From contig JAHBMJ010000998.1 of NCBI GenBank assembly GCA_018398765.1, positions 1 through 30,553 on the forward strand: DNA of 30,553 nucleotides, given 5' to 3'. This DNA comes from Chromera velia (taxonomy: Eukaryota; Sar; Chromeraceae). Both the position numbers and the translations under genes were made by a program. Below, piece by piece: positions 29,570-30,553 of the stretch; within the stretch, counting starts at the first letter, position 1, and every line of letters starts with the position of its first letter. Below the pieces are notes generated by a model. The model was not told the DNA's origin. It was given only the letters and a program-made list of their open reading frames with translations, and did not search any database.

Positions 29570-29911
29570 AACCGAAGTCAATGTGAGGGAAGAAGAGCGG
29601 ATGAAAGAAGAAATGGGAGGCACGGAGCCGGACATCTAGGCGCATTTCCCTTTCCCCTTCTCTCTAGTGAAGGGAGACTGGGGGTCGCGGAGTGAGTTAA
29701 TTCCTAAGTGAAGGAGTGAGAGAAAAGAGTGTCGAAAGAAGCACATGCATGTGAAGTTTTAGGTTTCGGGAACAGGGCACGGATAGAGCTTTTTTTGGGG
29801 TCTGTTTGGGAATATGAATGAATATTGGGCAGTAAGTGAAGTAACCGAAGTCAATGTGAGGGAATTAAGGGGGGTAGATGGAAGAAGAAATGGGAGGCAC
29901 GAATCAGAGAG
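29570..29911 (+). repeat. Dispersed direct repeat of about 65 bp
   Basis: CGAAGTCAATGTGAGGGAA and GAAGAAATGGGAGGCACG occur at about 29571-29624 and again at about 29849-29911, with the preceding GTGAAGTAACCGAAGTCAAT also repeated. It lies between the two CCCH copies, so one larger duplication probably produced both. Confidence 0.75.
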
Positions 29912-30118
29912 AGGGAAAGGGGAGGGAGGAGATGTTACGTATACTCCTAGAGATATTCGACGTCAGTCAATGACGGTCAATGACATGTGGAGGGTTTTGA
30001 AGAAGACTGCTGTCTGACGGGTAGGGGGGCCGGCCAAAGACAATGGGGTCACTTTTAGGATTCTAGAACCGAAAGCCCACTCCTTTCCGAGGACGGTTAA
30101 TTTTCAAGGAGTCCTCTT

Positions 30119-30300
30119 ATGTCCCACAGGACTTCACATCAGCCCTCCGAGGCAGAGGCAATTCCTTCAGTGCAATTCTGCAGAAGGTGGAATGGGGGAG
30201 GGCGCTGTGGCATAAATTGCCAGTTCATGCATCGGTACCCTCGTTATTCGGAAGCAGGCCAGCAGTGCGAGCATCGGCAGGCTTCCTGCCCCGGGGGGGG
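30119..30300 (+). CDS. CCCH zinc-finger segment, copy 2 (intact)
   Basis: After an acceptor-like TCCCACAG the frame reads SHQPSEAEAIPSVQFCRR, WNGGGRCGINCQFMHRYPRY and SEAGQQCEH. Ligands are C-x8-C-x3-C-x3-H, with a further C and H just after. CCCH fingers usually bind single-stranded RNA. The frame stays open to 30487 but turns into pyrimidine-rich hydrophobic sequence after about 30310, more like intron. Nucleotide similarity to copy 1 is about 80%. Probably an exon of the gene starting near 28127 or of a tandem partner. Confidence 0.55.
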
Positions 30301-30553
30301 CACTGATTTTTCTTCTCGTTTTCTTAATCTATCATACGCTCGATTCTGTCCTCTGCCTTTTCTCCTTTCTTTCTCTTATGTGTACCTGCCTCTTTGTTTT
30401 CTGTGTTTCTCGTTAACAATTTTTTTCTTATTTTCACTCGATCTTCCTCCATCTTCTCCGGTCTCTCCGCTTCACAAAAAACTGTAAACAGACTTGAAAG
30501 TTTATGAACACTTTACGAAATTGCATGGAAGACAAAGTAAAAATACTTGGGGG
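30301..30553. other. Right edge, pyrimidine-rich
   Basis: Pyrimidine-rich on the + strand up to 30475, resembling intron or 3' flank. No separate feature recognised. Confidence 0.4.

Noticed and set aside
1..30553. Simple reassignment of UAA and UAG to glutamine in the host code
   Set aside because: Not accepted as settled: MCTS1 ends at UAA in the expected place, one CCCH copy has UAG opposite Trp, and the LINE also has an internal UGA. Kept as a hypothesis under findings.
1..30553. CRISPR arrays, rRNA or tRNA genes
   Set aside because: No spaced identical repeats, and no rRNA or cloverleaf recognised by eye; the only tRNA-related sequence is the primer site at 13104-13117.

Overview
The window is eukaryotic nuclear DNA, about half repeats and mobile elements. 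The clearest evidence is the left edge, where three exons joined by GT-AG introns spell the C-terminal PUA half of MCTS1, ending in UAA at the position where MCTS1 proteins normally end. Bacterial features (operons, Shine-Dalgarno sites, CRISPR) are absent. Microsatellites, long foldback elements, one LINE and two complete LTR-type elements point to a repeat-rich protist or algal genome. I cannot name the species from this sequence.

Layout. 1-1514: 3' part of MCTS1 (+), with GT/CT microsatellites in its introns. 1515-3880: non-coding, holding a 623-bp foldback element (2294-2916). About 3883-9822: an almost full-length LINE on the minus strand. Its ORF1 has a coiled coil and ends in a chromodomain; its ORF2 has an APE-type endonuclease and a reverse transcriptase with YADD. 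10370-13368: LTR-type element A (minus), with 246-bp LTRs, a 5-bp target duplication, an initiator-Met-type primer site, a polypurine tract and one ORF but no pol. 13369-17056: a cluster of foldback elements; one pair of arms flanks a piece of a second, unrelated reverse transcriptase. 17057-19089: mostly non-coding, with a 48-bp perfect palindrome and a 74-bp duplication. 19090-19731: a single-exon gene for a predicted secreted protein (minus). 20530-23804: LTR-type element B (minus), a diverged relative of A. 23895-25262: about 1.4 kb of almost pure purine on the + strand. 25.3-28.1 kb: uncertain exons and a broken cysteine-protease-like fragment. 28127-30300: a + strand proline/serine-rich ORF with tandem repeats, followed by a duplicated CCCH zinc-finger segment.

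The most striking observation spans the mobile elements. The LINE ORF2, the LINE ORF1 and the ORFs of elements A and B keep one frame over long distances but are crossed by many UAA/UAG codons and few UGA codons. Several of these sit where glutamine is expected: in RT motif B, and twice within or beside a glutamine run. Elements A and B end their ORFs on UGA. This looks like UAR read as glutamine, yet the host-type gene MCTS1 appears to stop at UAA. The alternatives are transition-type nonsense decay without indels, a CpA-to-TpA biased mutation process, or context-dependent stop-codon use. I could not decide between them from this window.

Functionally the window is one identifiable host gene plus a few candidates, embedded in mobile elements. 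Elements A and B look non-autonomous: they carry cis signals for reverse transcription but no visible polymerase, so they would depend on enzymes supplied elsewhere.
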